Shown piece by piece: positions 36,267-45,775 of a DNA stretch of 64,000 nt. The notes under the pieces are model-generated. The model worked only from the letters and a program-made list of their open reading frames with translations, made no database searches and had not been told where the DNA came from. How positions within the stretch are numbered: the first letter of the stretch is position 1; each line of letters starts with the position of its first letter. Location: the NCBI GenBank assembly GCA_021739635.1, contig JAIPBH010000013.1:55375-119374 (forward strand). Reading direction: 5' to 3'. Made by a program: the position numbers and the translations under genes. Source of the stretch: Flavobacteriaceae bacterium (GTDB taxonomy: Bacteria; Bacteroidota; Bacteroidia; Flavobacteriales; Flavobacteriaceae).

Positions 36267-37799
36267 TTAATTTATTAGTCTATAAATAGGTAATGTTTTT
36301 TCTTTCTCAGTCTCCAAAACTCCGAAACTCACAAAACTATTTGGAGCTTCTGGTTCTAAAACTTCTAATATTAAGTTAGCTCTAGTTTGATTCATCCAAA
36401 TAATGAAGGTTCCTTCTGGAAAAAGAATGTTATTCTCAGATAACTTAGCTTCAACGGTTTGAAGGTTCATTTTTTCATATTTCTCTGAATCTCTTTGATA
36501 TTCTGTGATTGTGTAAGTTTCAACTTTAAATTCTTTTGATCTATTAAGCGTTTCAATTGTTATACCTAAAATTTTCAATTTATCTATAATACCAATCTCA
36601 CTTTTATCAATAATATAAGCCTTTGGGCGTAATCTTGTTGTTTTTGGTTTTGATTTCAAAGCATCTCTTATAGTTACCTCCAAATCAATCATTTCGTCGG
36701 TATCTAAATCAATAGCTTTTATGGTGTCTTTATAAATTGTTTTTGAACTAGTGACGACCAAATCATTTTTAAATATATTTGCTTTAGCTATTTCATCTTT
36801 TACTAATGCCACATTATTATAAGCTGTTTTTAAATAAGATACAGCAATTAAAAAAGTAGTATTGATTCGCCTTTTAAATGACGTTCTTCCAATACCAACA
36901 CCTCTTATTTCAAATAGCGTAGAAACCATATTGTTTAGGGCATAATTGGTTGCGCTTGAACGTGCATTATTAGAGCCTTGATTAAAATGAATTTCACCAT
37001 TAAACTTATCAGTTGTAATATAATCATGATGTCTCAAACCATTTTTATCCAATTGACTTTTAGCGTTTCCAACGAATAGATTTGAGGTAAGGTTTCTTAA
37101 ATTTTCAGGTACATTTAAGTTTCCGCTATACAAAAACATGGCATCGAAGGCCGATGTAATGCCAAAACTACTCAATTGGGCAAAATCTTTACGATAAGGT
37201 CTATACTCATGAAAATCCAAACCAATTTCTGGGTTAAAACTAGTAAATGCTTTTTTGAGTACTATACTCTCAGGAGCCATTAGCTTTGTTTGGTCTCTGT
37301 TTAAATCCAAGCCATTGGCTGTATAACGGTCTTCTTCTAAATAACCATCAATATTAGCCATTGGAACTACAGCCAAATTCAAACTATCTAATAGATAGAT
37401 ATAGTTTTTATCATTTAATAATTTATCCAATAAATAGAGAACACCTTCTGTGCTAGCTGGTTCATCTCCATGTAAACCACCTTGAATCCATACTCTTATT
37501 TTAGATTTTGAGTTTGGATTGGTTAAATGAACCAAAGGAATTTGTTTCCCTTTTTGGGTTTCACCGATGTATGTCAACTTGATTTTTTCAGGATGTTTTA
37601 TAACCAGATTATTTAAAAAAGATATAAGCTCTTCATAATTAGTGAATCCCTTTTTCTTTTGAAGTGCAGGTGTTATATTTTCAATGGCATCTGAATCCTG
37701 AAAGAATTTTTCTGTTATCTTTTTAGATTGTGGATTTAATTGACTCCACATGAAAGTATAGTAAAACAAAAAAAATATTATGATGCTTTGCTTATTCAT
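36267..37799 (-). CDS. M14-family zinc carboxypeptidase
   Basis: This 510-residue protein has a signal peptide (MWSQ). The zinc ligands are visible as H110 and E113 in GGLHGDEPA and H197 in DFHEYRP, and the catalytic Glu is about E297 in LFEIRG. It therefore looks active. M14 enzymes cut residues from peptide C termini. It is exported and sits between two porin genes, which suggests trimming of oligopeptides in the periplasm. It lies 3 bp from its upstream neighbour. Confidence 0.85.
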   Translation of the reverse strand: MNKQSIIIFFLFYYTFMWSQLNPQSKKITEKFFQDSDAIENITPALQKKKGFTNYEELISFLNNLVIKHPEKIKLTYIGETQKGKQIPLVHLTNPNSKSKIRVWIQGGLHGDEPASTEGVLYLLDKLLNDKNYIYLLDSLNLAVVPMANIDGYLEEDRYTANGLDLNRDQTKLMAPESIVLKKAFTSFNPEIGLDFHEYRPYRKDFAQLSSFGITSAFDAMFLYSGNLNVPENLRNLTSNLFVGNAKSQLDKNGLRHHDYITTDKFNGEIHFNQGSNNARSSATNYALNNMVSTLFEIRGVGIGRTSFKRRINTTFLIAVSYLKTAYNNVALVKDEIAKANIFKNDLVVTSSKTIYKDTIKAIDLDTDEMIDLEVTIRDALKSKPKTTRLRPKAYIIDKSEIGIIDKLKILGITIETLNRSKEFKVETYTITEYQRDSEKYEKMNLQTVEAKLSENNILFPEGTFIIWMNQTRANLILEVLEPEAPNSFVSFGVLETEKEKTLPIYRLIN

Positions 37800-37802
37800 T
37801 GC

Positions 37803-39107
37803 TTAAAATGAAACGGTTAACATTATTCTCATTAAAGTTTCATTTCCAGGTAAAGGATTTCCATTGTTGTCATTTATTCCCAATTTACCATCTATAAAAG
37901 TGTAATCTGCCTGAATTTTTGCGCCATAATTTCTGCCTAAATACTTACTTATACCTAGAGTATAATAATTAGGCCTATTATAAAAAGTTGCATTAGTTAA
38001 AAAGGACGTTTTATCAGCTTTCAGATATGTATATCTTCCATCAATTGAAATTCCGCTTTTAAATATATAACCCATTTGAAAATTATAAGCTTCACCAAGC
38101 ATCATTCTGTCTTTTACATAATTTTCAACATCCTGAACACCATTAACATCAAAAACTGTTGATGTTGTTCCATCAGTTCTAACTCGTTGAGTAATATCAG
38201 TTGGAACGGTTGCTTTAGATTTAACATATTCGCCTAAAACAGAAAATCCATTGTATTTAAATAAAAAGTCAACCCCATATTTTGAGTAATCTGGCAGAGA
38301 CTCTTCATTATTATCATTGAGATAAAGAATAGCTCCACTTTCACGACCTCTTCTACTACTCATTCCATTATTTTGGCTGAAATTTGCACCAATTACCAAT
38401 TTTGGTGACAACTCACGAACTATATCAACTTGTCGAAACTGTCCAAAATTTGTAAATAATCCAAATGGCAAATAGTCTAATCTTCCTCCAATTTTTATTC
38501 CACCATGATCTGCTTTAAAAACATTTCCTCCATCACCATTTGTTAGTACGAAATATGGGCGTAAATAGGAGCTTTTCCCTGTTTTAAAATTACCATCAAT
38601 AAATAATCCAAACTCACGAATAGTAGAAAACGCTGAAGTTAGTGGACTACGTTCTACTAATTGAAGTGATTTAGAATCCATAAACAGTTCCCTGTTATCT
38701 GTATAGGTTGAACGCTGACCAAAAGTCGCACTGATTTTTTTGGTTACATCATATGAAATATAGGCATCAAGCAAATAGTTACTTGTGGTTGCATCAGCTT
38801 CAGACGAACCACTTAAATCAACTTGAAAACGATAATTAAACCTTTGGTTACCTGAATTACCGTCAATTCTTAAACGCAAACGACGCATTCTAAAACGGTT
38901 GAATGAACTGAGTTCATCTACTTCGGTTTGATGTTGTGTTTCCATATAAGGTTGAATGTAACCGCTTAACTTAATTTTATAATCTCCTTCACCTGAAAAA
39001 TTAAGACCTTCACCAAATTTATAAGTATCTAGTTTAATTTCTTGAGCATGTACAAATGCAAATGATAGTATTAAAAAACTAATGCCAATGATTTTATGAA
39101 TCTTCAT
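37803..39107 (-). CDS. OprO/OprP-type outer-membrane porin (copy 1)
   Basis: This 434-residue protein has a signal peptide (FVHAQE), strand patterns LSGYIQPYMETQ and RMRRLRLRIDG, and a C-terminal phenylalanine (LTVSF). The Arg-rich N-terminal strands fit an anion-selective channel. A second paralogue is encoded two genes further on. It is in the operon between iadA (14-bp gap) and the M14 peptidase gene. Confidence 0.8.
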   Translation of the reverse strand: MKIHKIIGISFLILSFAFVHAQEIKLDTYKFGEGLNFSGEGDYKIKLSGYIQPYMETQHQTEVDELSSFNRFRMRRLRLRIDGNSGNQRFNYRFQVDLSGSSEADATTSNYLLDAYISYDVTKKISATFGQRSTYTDNRELFMDSKSLQLVERSPLTSAFSTIREFGLFIDGNFKTGKSSYLRPYFVLTNGDGGNVFKADHGGIKIGGRLDYLPFGLFTNFGQFRQVDIVRELSPKLVIGANFSQNNGMSSRRGRESGAILYLNDNNEESLPDYSKYGVDFLFKYNGFSVLGEYVKSKATVPTDITQRVRTDGTTSTVFDVNGVQDVENYVKDRMMLGEAYNFQMGYIFKSGISIDGRYTYLKADKTSFLTNATFYNRPNYYTLGISKYLGRNYGAKIQADYTFIDGKLGINDNNGNPLPGNETLMRIMLTVSF

Positions 39108-39121
39108 GCTTTTAATTGTTA

Positions 39122-40264
39122 TTATTCAAATACTCCTTTTACTATAATTTTACCATTATTCATCATGTGATTACCATTAGCAAAAACATCCAACAATTTA
39201 AATTGGTCATCAAAACAACATAAATCAGCATCACAGTCAATTTCAATTTTACCTTTATGTCTCAATCCTAAATTTCGAGCAGGATTTGTTGTTATAATTT
39301 TAAAAGCTTCCTCAATGGCTACTCCTCCTATTTTAATAAGTGAAATAACCTCTTCTAGGTTTTTATCAATAGGTGCTTTTTTTATACCTATAGCTTTGCC
39401 TGATTCATCAAACTTTGTTAAACCTGCATGACCATCAGAGCTAAAGGTCAAATTGTCAATATTAACACCTTGTTCTAAGGCATATAAAACAGATTTATAT
39501 GGGTCAGTATATTTTGAAGCTCCTGTAGTTATATCAATAATACCGCCTAATTTGGCAAATTCTATAGCTTGGTTAAAAAGTTCTTTAGTTCTACCAACAT
39601 GTGTTGGCGAAATATGCTTAATTGGGAAGTTATAATTATTGACCAGTTCAAAAAGCAAATCTAATTTTGAATCTAAATTTCCAAGATGTACATGCAATAT
39701 ACCTTTCTTTTTCCCAATGTATCCTCCTACCATGATGTCTCTCAATTTCCTTACTAATTCTAATGCAGTTGGATAGGATGATCGAATATCACTGATAGCA
39801 ATTTTACATCCTAAGACTTTATCAATAAATATCATATCACCTTGAATACTATCGGTAATGGTTATAGAATCTATTCCATAGTACCCACATAACATATAAG
39901 CGGATATACCTTCTTCCTCTAAAGCTTTAGCTTTGCTATAAAGAGTTCTAATATTTCTAGCTGTTCCGTCAGTACCCAATAATCCCATAACAGTAGTTGT
40001 TCCACAAGCAATGAGTTCGCTTAAATTAACCTCTGGTGTCATAGATGAAAAGCCATCTTTTCCTCCTGCACCAATAATATGGATATGCTGGTCAATTACT
40101 CCAGGAGTAACAATTTTTCCTTGTGCATCCCAAACTTTGGTGCTGCTTTTATAGTTGTATAGATTATCATCAATGGCAACAATTTTTTTTCCTGCAATTA
40201 GGATATCTTTATAACCTAAATACTTAGGAGCATATATTTTAGCATTTTTAATTAATTTCAGCAT
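39122..40264 (-). CDS. iadA: isoaspartyl (beta-aspartyl) dipeptidase
   Basis: This 380-residue amidohydrolase has metal ligands visible in DQHIHI (H60, H62), LHVHLG, HISPTHVGR and SSDGHAG. Family features TTTVMGLLGTDG and the start KNAKIYAP match IadA. It hydrolyses beta-aspartyl dipeptides to aspartate plus an amino acid in the cytoplasm. There is no signal peptide. It is 4 bp from the DcuC-type transporter gene, so imported isoaspartyl dipeptides or their aspartate product are the likely traffic. It is not an imidazolonepropionase. Confidence 0.88.
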   Translation of the reverse strand: MLKLIKNAKIYAPKYLGYKDILIAGKKIVAIDDNLYNYKSSTKVWDAQGKIVTPGVIDQHIHIIGAGGKDGFSSMTPEVNLSELIACGTTTVMGLLGTDGTARNIRTLYSKAKALEEEGISAYMLCGYYGIDSITITDSIQGDMIFIDKVLGCKIAISDIRSSYPTALELVRKLRDIMVGGYIGKKKGILHVHLGNLDSKLDLLFELVNNYNFPIKHISPTHVGRTKELFNQAIEFAKLGGIIDITTGASKYTDPYKSVLYALEQGVNIDNLTFSSDGHAGLTKFDESGKAIGIKKAPIDKNLEEVISLIKIGGVAIEEAFKIITTNPARNLGLRHKGKIEIDCDADLCCFDDQFKLLDVFANGNHMMNNGKIIVKGVFE

Positions 40265-40268
40265 AAAC

Positions 40269-41633
40269 TTATATATAATGAAACACTAACATTATGACTA
40301 AGGCCACAATTAGTGGTATTAAATTTCTTTTTACTATTGCAAGTGTTGAAACTTCTGCAATGGCGGCTGTAGCAATAATAACACCAGCCACTGGAGATAC
40401 AGTTCTTCCCATGGATGCCGATAGTTGCATAGGCAAAATAATAGAAGTGCTTTCAACCCCTAATTTACCTGCTATTTTAGGAATCAAAGGGCCGAAAGCA
40501 AAGAATGCTGCGTTACCACTTCCCATAAGCATGGATGCCAAAAAGATCATAATGGTCATCACAATTCCTATTCCAACAGCTGCAAAACCAAAGTTTTGAG
40601 CTACATCCAATAAACCATCAATAAACCCTAAACTTATTAGGCCTTTTGCAAAAATATCTGCAGTTATAATTAACGTTACAACTGATTTAAAAATATTTCC
40701 CATACCATTCCAAAAAATAGAAAGTGAGTTAAATACGTCTTTTAAATTTCTAACTCTGATAAATTCACAAATTAAAGCAACAAATAAACTTATAAACATC
40801 GCTGTAGTTGTATCCAATGTAATGGGTGAATCAAAAAAACTGAAAATTTCAGAAAAAACAATTAAAAGTATGATGGGCAATATTGGAATTATGGCATAAA
40901 TTAAAGGTACTTTAAACTCTTTTTTTTCAACATCTTTATTATTATGTATTGTTTGTTCCTTTTTATCAAAATAACGGTTTACAAAATAATAAGTAATCAT
41001 CATTGACAGACTTAGTGGTAAAACCAAAGGTATTTGATGATTTAGAAAATATAGCACAGAATCCATTTTTGCAATACCCGTTGCACTAGCAGTTATAGCC
41101 GAAGCCGGACCAATACCAAAGGCAGTTGTTGCAGTAATTACTGAAACAGCAGATAATCTACTAACACCTAAATTAACTAAAATTGGAAATAATGATGCCA
41201 TTAAAAGTAATCCTAAACCTGCTGCAGAAGGGATAGCTGCAAATAAAAGCTGTCCAATAGGGATTACTAATGACGCAGCTAAATATGGCTTTTTTTTAAA
41301 TAACCTAAGTGGCTTCATAGAAACATGAACCAAGGCATCAGAAGCTCCAATTTTATCAATATAAGCAACAAAACCACCAATAGCCATAATCATTAATCCA
41401 ACACCAGCATTGGTTTTACTAAAAGATTCTTCTATATATCTAAATAAATCAAATCCTGAAAAACCAGTTGGTTCTTTTAATTCAGGTAATTTATACTTTA
41501 GAACTTCTGCTACTACCAACATTAATAATCCAGATACTAATAAAATAGCATGAGGATTATACTTTTTTAACAAAAGTCTTGCGGTAAAAAAAATAAATAC
41601 AAGTGATAGTATGGCTCCTAAATAGTGCATCAA
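40269..41633 (-). CDS. DcuC-family C4-dicarboxylate transporter
   Basis: This 454-residue inner-membrane protein has about 12 hydrophobic segments. Conserved stretches IMAIGGFVAYIDKIGAS and TATTAFGIGPASAITASATG match the DcuC family, which moves aspartate, fumarate, malate and succinate. Some family members may carry other acidic compounds. It is directly adjacent to iadA, so aspartate or a beta-aspartyl dipeptide is the suggested cargo. Confidence 0.8.
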   Translation of the reverse strand: MMHYLGAILSLVFIFFTARLLLKKYNPHAILLVSGLLMLVVAEVLKYKLPELKEPTGFSGFDLFRYIEESFSKTNAGVGLMIMAIGGFVAYIDKIGASDALVHVSMKPLRLFKKKPYLAASLVIPIGQLLFAAIPSAAGLGLLLMASLFPILVNLGVSRLSAVSVITATTAFGIGPASAITASATGIAKMDSVLYFLNHQIPLVLPLSLSMMITYYFVNRYFDKKEQTIHNNKDVEKKEFKVPLIYAIIPILPIILLIVFSEIFSFFDSPITLDTTTAMFISLFVALICEFIRVRNLKDVFNSLSIFWNGMGNIFKSVVTLIITADIFAKGLISLGFIDGLLDVAQNFGFAAVGIGIVMTIMIFLASMLMGSGNAAFFAFGPLIPKIAGKLGVESTSIILPMQLSASMGRTVSPVAGVIIATAAIAEVSTLAIVKRNLIPLIVALVIMLVFHYI

Positions 41634-41646
41634 TTTTTAGTTTTAT

Positions 41647-42651
41647 TTATAACGATGAACCGTCTAATTTTGTTCCAGGCGAAAACAATCTACCTTCAGC
41701 TTCAGTAATAGTGGAATGCTGAGCAAAATCTCCTGTAAGGTCTGGGTTTCTAGTATAAGATTCGTCTGGATTACCTGACAAACCAGCTAAATCAAATACG
41801 ACTACCTCATTACCATCAGCATCTCTAACTGTTACCGTATCTCCTGCATTACTAATATTTATTTGCCCTTCTGAAGCTACTTGAACCATAGCACCACCAA
41901 AGCTTCCTGTAGGAGAACCACCTCCAAATAATACCAAAACACCATTTTTTGGAACAATGGTTCCTGTTGGGAAAATATGTCTTACAGCACTAGCGTCTGA
42001 AACGGTATAACCAGAAATATCTAATTCTGTACCAGAATTATAAAATTCTATAAATTCGTCTTGATTTGCGTCTCTTACTCCATCACCATTGGCATCTCCT
42101 GGCAAATCAGCTGCAGGATCATACAAAACTTCATTAATTAAAAATCCTAAAAATGGACAACCGTCATTTTCAATATCACCTGCTACATCTGGGCAATTAT
42201 CATTAGCATCTAAAACACCATCACTATCTGAATCTGAGTCATCATCTAAAACAGAAACGGAAATTACTGAATTACTTAGTATTAAAACATTTTTTACATC
42301 TCCTAAGGCGATATTAAGTGTTTCAACACCTTCAATTATGTCATCTTGAATTCCAGTAATAATAATACTACCTGAATTGCTACCAGAATTTATTGTTATA
42401 ACAGAAGTACTTAAACCAAAATCACTGCCAACTGTTGCAGTACCAGATAATACTATAGGCACCGTTAATGATTGATTAATATTGGTATTAACCGAAGCTG
42501 TAATGGTAATAGTGCCATTGTCTTCACTTAAATTAACACTACTTGTAGCTAGCTGAATACTTGGTAAAATATCATCTGAGGTACAAGAATTAATACATAT
42601 TGATAAAGAGAAACAAAGAAATAATTTTCTGAGATTAGATGCCATGTTCAT
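41647..42651 (-). CDS. lipoprotein with Calx-beta, TSP3 and lamin-tail domains
   Basis: This 334-residue lipoprotein (lipobox CINSCTSDD) has a Calx-beta-like domain (about 35-140) and a calcium-type thrombospondin-3 stretch (DSDSDGVLDANDNCPD). A lamin-tail domain follows (LINEVLYDPAAD to about 290). These are extracellular binding domains and no catalytic site is seen. It is the first gene of the seven-gene minus-strand operon and lies about 70-100 bp downstream of a paired ATACCA site. It may bind the polymer at the cell surface. Confidence 0.75.
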   Translation of the reverse strand: MNMASNLRKLFLCFSLSICINSCTSDDILPSIQLATSSVNLSEDNGTITITASVNTNINQSLTVPIVLSGTATVGSDFGLSTSVITINSGSNSGSIIITGIQDDIIEGVETLNIALGDVKNVLILSNSVISVSVLDDDSDSDSDGVLDANDNCPDVAGDIENDGCPFLGFLINEVLYDPAADLPGDANGDGVRDANQDEFIEFYNSGTELDISGYTVSDASAVRHIFPTGTIVPKNGVLVLFGGGSPTGSFGGAMVQVASEGQINISNAGDTVTVRDADGNEVVVFDLAGLSGNPDESYTRNPDLTGDFAQHSTITEAEGRLFSPGTKLDGSSL

Positions 42652-42717
42652 TGTTTTGACTTTTAAGTGATAATTAAATTATTATATAAAATTATGATAT
42701 TGATATTTTAAAAAAAG

Positions 42718-42749
42718 ATACCAGTTAGCATATAAAAAGTATACCAATT
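42718..42749 (-). promoter_or_regulatory. paired MocR-type operator, site 1
   Basis: On the plus strand ATACCAGTT (from 42718) and ATACCAATT (from 42741) are direct repeats exactly 23 bp apart. On the coding strand of the downstream operon they read as AATTGGTAT and AACTGGTAT. They lie 67-98 bp before the ATG of the lipoprotein gene that starts the seven-gene operon. Confidence 0.65.
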
Positions 42750-42786
42750 AAAAAGTGTATTTTTTTTTTATAAACCATTTACTTTT

Positions 42787-42823
42787 ATAAAAAAAGGCAC
42801 TTTTAAAAAAGTACCTTTTTTAT
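42787..42823 (-). terminator. terminator of the T9SS lamin-tail gene
   Basis: The stem AAAAAAGGCACTTTT / AAAAGTACCTTTTTT (one mismatch) with T runs on both sides ends transcription from 44088, so the seven-gene operon depends on its own promoter. Confidence 0.75.
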
Positions 42824-42843
42824 AAAATTGTAATTAAACCGTA

Positions 42844-44088
42844 TTATTTAATTAATAGTTTCGATGTTGTTGAACGATCATTAATAGAAATATTAAGCAA
42901 GTAAAGTCCGCTTTGTACTGAACTAACATCAAGTATATCTGATTTTAATTTTACACTTAATACTTCTCTACCCATAATATCATATAACTTGATATTTTTT
43001 TCTCCAGAAATTTGAGATTTAATATTTACAAAACCTTTATTAACCGGATTAGGAAATATTGATAATTCGGATTTAGTAAACGCTTTGTTTGATAATGTAG
43101 CGTCTGCAAAAGGGTATACACAACTACTAGACTGTGTAGTTGTTGAGGCATCAGAACAATCAGTTCCACCACCAATCCATACACCCATTTGTTTGTATGC
43201 CCAAGCATCTAAATAATTAAAAAATTCCGGCTCCCAAGCTGTACCATCTCCATCCAAGCCGAGAATACCATAAAACTCTATTAAAGTTCCTGATTTAAAT
43301 AAGCCAACTCTATCATCTCCATTACCAGAAGGTTGAGCATCTGAAGCGGTGCCAGCCACTTCTTCAACCAGATCAAATTGAGCTAAACTAATAAAATACA
43401 ACGTTAATTCAGCTATTCCACCTTCTCTACATAAAAGAATGTGAGATCCAGCAGCGATACTTTGACTTGGCAAAAAACGTTCTTGAGCTGTTGTTAGCAT
43501 ATCAGTATTTGCATTTGATTCAAGTCTTATAGAATATATACTTAAATCTGCAATATCATCATTTGCATATAGATGGGTGAATTTTCCTAAACTACCTCCT
43601 CCAGGCACTGTTAAGTCTGCAACACCTTTAAGTTCAAGAGCGTCTGAAGCTAAGTAACAAGACCCATAAACATCACTTTTTATGTCATCACTACCAGCAG
43701 CTATAAAAACGCGATTAGCATAAGAAGAATAATCAGTATTAAATTCTCCAGCATTAATTCTATCTAAACAGTCACCTCCAGCAGCAGATGCAATCAAATT
43801 TTCTTGTACAGCATTACTTGTGCCATCAGCATCTGTAATAACCCATAAATATTCAAAATCTGATTGAGTTTCACCACCACCAGCAAAAACAGTAACCGTC
43901 CATGTATTATCAAGTCCGTTAGATGTTGCAACGGGTCCGCCAGTTGGATTCCATCCCCAAAAATTACCTGTCATTCTTACGCCTTGAGTTCCAGGAGGAG
44001 CTTCAACAATAAATGTGGCAGGTTCTTGAGCAATCGCCAAGGAAGCGGTCAAAATAAGTAGAAATAAAGAAATGTAAATTTTTTTCAT
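42844..44088 (-). CDS. T9SS-secreted lamin-tail-like protein
   Basis: This 414-residue protein has a signal peptide (LAIAQE) and an N-terminal beta-sandwich resembling glycogen-binding/CBM48-type domains (GVRMTGNFWGWNPTGG, about 37-52). A lamin-tail-like region (about 150-300) and a C-terminal T9SS domain (SIFPNPVNKGF to SKLLIK) follow. It is probably a surface or released binding protein. It has its own paired ATACCA operator and its own terminator. No catalytic residues are evident. Confidence 0.7.
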   Translation of the reverse strand: MKKIYISLFLLILTASLAIAQEPATFIVEAPPGTQGVRMTGNFWGWNPTGGPVATSNGLDNTWTVTVFAGGGETQSDFEYLWVITDADGTSNAVQENLIASAAGGDCLDRINAGEFNTDYSSYANRVFIAAGSDDIKSDVYGSCYLASDALELKGVADLTVPGGGSLGKFTHLYANDDIADLSIYSIRLESNANTDMLTTAQERFLPSQSIAAGSHILLCREGGIAELTLYFISLAQFDLVEEVAGTASDAQPSGNGDDRVGLFKSGTLIEFYGILGLDGDGTAWEPEFFNYLDAWAYKQMGVWIGGGTDCSDASTTTQSSSCVYPFADATLSNKAFTKSELSIFPNPVNKGFVNIKSQISGEKNIKLYDIMGREVLSVKLKSDILDVSSVQSGLYLLNISINDRSTTSKLLIK

Positions 44089-44157
44089 AATGGATTAATT
44101 TTAAATTAGTTATATTTATTAACCACTAAAATTAAAATTCTAAATATAAAAAAAGAA

Positions 44158-44189
44158 GTACCAGTTTTATAAAATAATTAATACCAGTT
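44158..44189 (-). promoter_or_regulatory. paired MocR-type operator, site 2
   Basis: GTACCAGTT (from 44158) and ATACCAGTT (from 44181) are direct repeats 23 bp apart, 70-101 bp upstream of the T9SS lamin-tail gene. They have the same spacing and the same orientation relative to the target gene as the other two sites. They also lie just past the stop codon of the regulator gene. Confidence 0.65.
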
Positions 44190-44206
44190 ATGTTTTTTAA
44201 AATAAA

Positions 44207-45706
44207 TTACAACAATGCTTTCAATGCATTTACTTTTTGCACAATTTTATTTGGCCTTACAGCTGAAAAACCTAAAATTAAACCTTGTTCTTTTGGTTCT
44301 CCTATATAACATTTACTTAATGAAAAAGCTACAATATCATGCTCTGCCAATTTTTCTATGAATTTTATTTCCTCTTTTTCTGTAATTGAATTTTTAAATT
44401 TGGCAACAATATGAAGACTACAAAACTCTTTTTGATGGATATCTAGAGTTTTATTGTTTTTTTCAAATTCTTTAATAAATAATAAATGCCTTTCTTTGGC
44501 AACAGTAGTAATATTTTTTATGTGTTGAAACAGATAATTCCTTTCAATAAACTGATTCATAACCACTTGAATAGACGGCGCAATAAAACGATGTGAATGT
44601 TCTTGTAATGCTTCAACTGCTTTTGCTAAATACTTAGGAACTATCATATAACCTAAACGTATTGAAGGATGTAATAATCTATTGAATGTTCCCATGTAAA
44701 TAGTCCTATCTTCAGTATCTAAAGTATATATGCTAGGCAAATTACTCATACTATTTGCTATTTCGTTCTCATAATCATTTTCAATAATTAAAGCTTTATT
44801 TATTGATGCCCATTCCAACAATTCTTTTCTTCTATCAAGGCTCATTTTAACCCCTAAAGGATAATGGTTTGAAGGCGTTGTATGAACAATTTTTGGTTTA
44901 AAGCTAGCCAAAGAATTCATTTTTTTTATATCAATCCCTTCATCATCTATGGTAACTGGCAAAATATTTGATTGAATACTTTTAAAAATAGAATGCACAT
45001 TAGGAAAGGTTGGATTTTCTAAAATAACATAATCACCTTTATCTATAACCGCATTGGTTATAAGATACAATGATTGCAATGAGCCTGAAACAATAATAAC
45101 CTGCTCATAATTACATTTAATGTTTCTGTTAATATTTAAATAGTTACAAATGCTCTTTTTTAACTCTGTAATACCAGTTGTTTGAGAATAAGAAAGACCT
45201 GAAGATTTTACGTGACGCCAATAAGCATTTAATAATTTTTTCCATTGATTCACAGGAAAAACATCAATTGGTGGTAAGCCTGGCCTAAAAGCTAAATTAT
45301 TATTTGGCAACCTATTTATTAGTGATATGTTTTTTAAAAAAGATAACCCTTTTTCTGTAATTTTAGGATAAAGACTTTCATCAAAAGAGGTGGTTTTATT
45401 TCCTTTACAATCACTTTCTAATAAATTTTCATAATGTACCCTATATCCAGAACCTGCCTTAGATATAATTAATTTTTCTAATTTAAGTAACTCGTATGTC
45501 TTGTTTACAGTAGTTCTAGATAGAATTAATTCTTCAGACAAAACCCTAGTTGAGGGCAATAACCATTCGTGTGGCAAATCCTTATTTAAAATGCCATTTT
45601 TTATGGCTCTGTATAGTACTATATATTTATTGATTGGTGTTATTAAAAGTTGATTACTATATTCTTCTTTAATCTTATCAATAGCAAATTTAAAATTGGT
45701 ATTCAT
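44207..45706 (-). CDS. MocR-type regulator lacking the PLP lysine
   Basis: This 499-residue protein has an N-terminal GntR-type HTH (LPSTRVLSEELILSRTTVNKTYELL, about 50-75) fused to an aminotransferase-fold domain. Conserved features are TPSNHYPLG, IENDYENE and the carboxylate-binding Arg in IRLGY. In this family the pyridoxal-phosphate lysine lies in GTFSK; here the motif is GTFNR, with R343 (codon AGA) in its place, so a Schiff base cannot form at that point. It is divergent from the esterase gene, with a paired ATACCA site overlapping its start, implying autoregulation. It is the likely regulator of the whole block. Confidence 0.85.
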   Translation of the reverse strand: MNTNFKFAIDKIKEEYSNQLLITPINKYIVLYRAIKNGILNKDLPHEWLLPSTRVLSEELILSRTTVNKTYELLKLEKLIISKAGSGYRVHYENLLESDCKGNKTTSFDESLYPKITEKGLSFLKNISLINRLPNNNLAFRPGLPPIDVFPVNQWKKLLNAYWRHVKSSGLSYSQTTGITELKKSICNYLNINRNIKCNYEQVIIVSGSLQSLYLITNAVIDKGDYVILENPTFPNVHSIFKSIQSNILPVTIDDEGIDIKKMNSLASFKPKIVHTTPSNHYPLGVKMSLDRRKELLEWASINKALIIENDYENEIANSMSNLPSIYTLDTEDRTIYMGTFNRLLHPSIRLGYMIVPKYLAKAVEALQEHSHRFIAPSIQVVMNQFIERNYLFQHIKNITTVAKERHLLFIKEFEKNNKTLDIHQKEFCSLHIVAKFKNSITEKEEIKFIEKLAEHDIVAFSLSKCYIGEPKEQGLILGFSAVRPNKIVQKVNALKALL

Positions 45707-45725
45707 TTTTTTAAAAAATTGGTAT
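45694..45725 (+). promoter_or_regulatory. paired MocR-type operator, site 3
   Basis: AATTGGTAT occurs twice (45694-45702 and 45717-45725), 23 bp apart. The first copy overlaps codons 2-4 of the regulator gene. The second lies in the divergent spacer, 51 bp before the lipoprotein hydrolase ATG. Orientation relative to the hydrolase gene matches sites 1 and 2 relative to theirs. Confidence 0.65.
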
Positions 45726-45775
45726 CATAAAATTAGTAAATTAACTTCTTAATTTATGCTATAAAATTTATTTAA

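Noticed and set aside
39122..40264. Possible hutI (imidazolonepropionase) because hutH and hutU are near
   Set aside because: Motifs and length match isoaspartyl dipeptidase, and the gene belongs to the other strand and a different operon.
44207..45706. Free aminotransferase
   Set aside because: The N-terminal GntR HTH and loss of the PLP lysine make a catalytic transaminase unlikely; a MocR-type regulator fits better.
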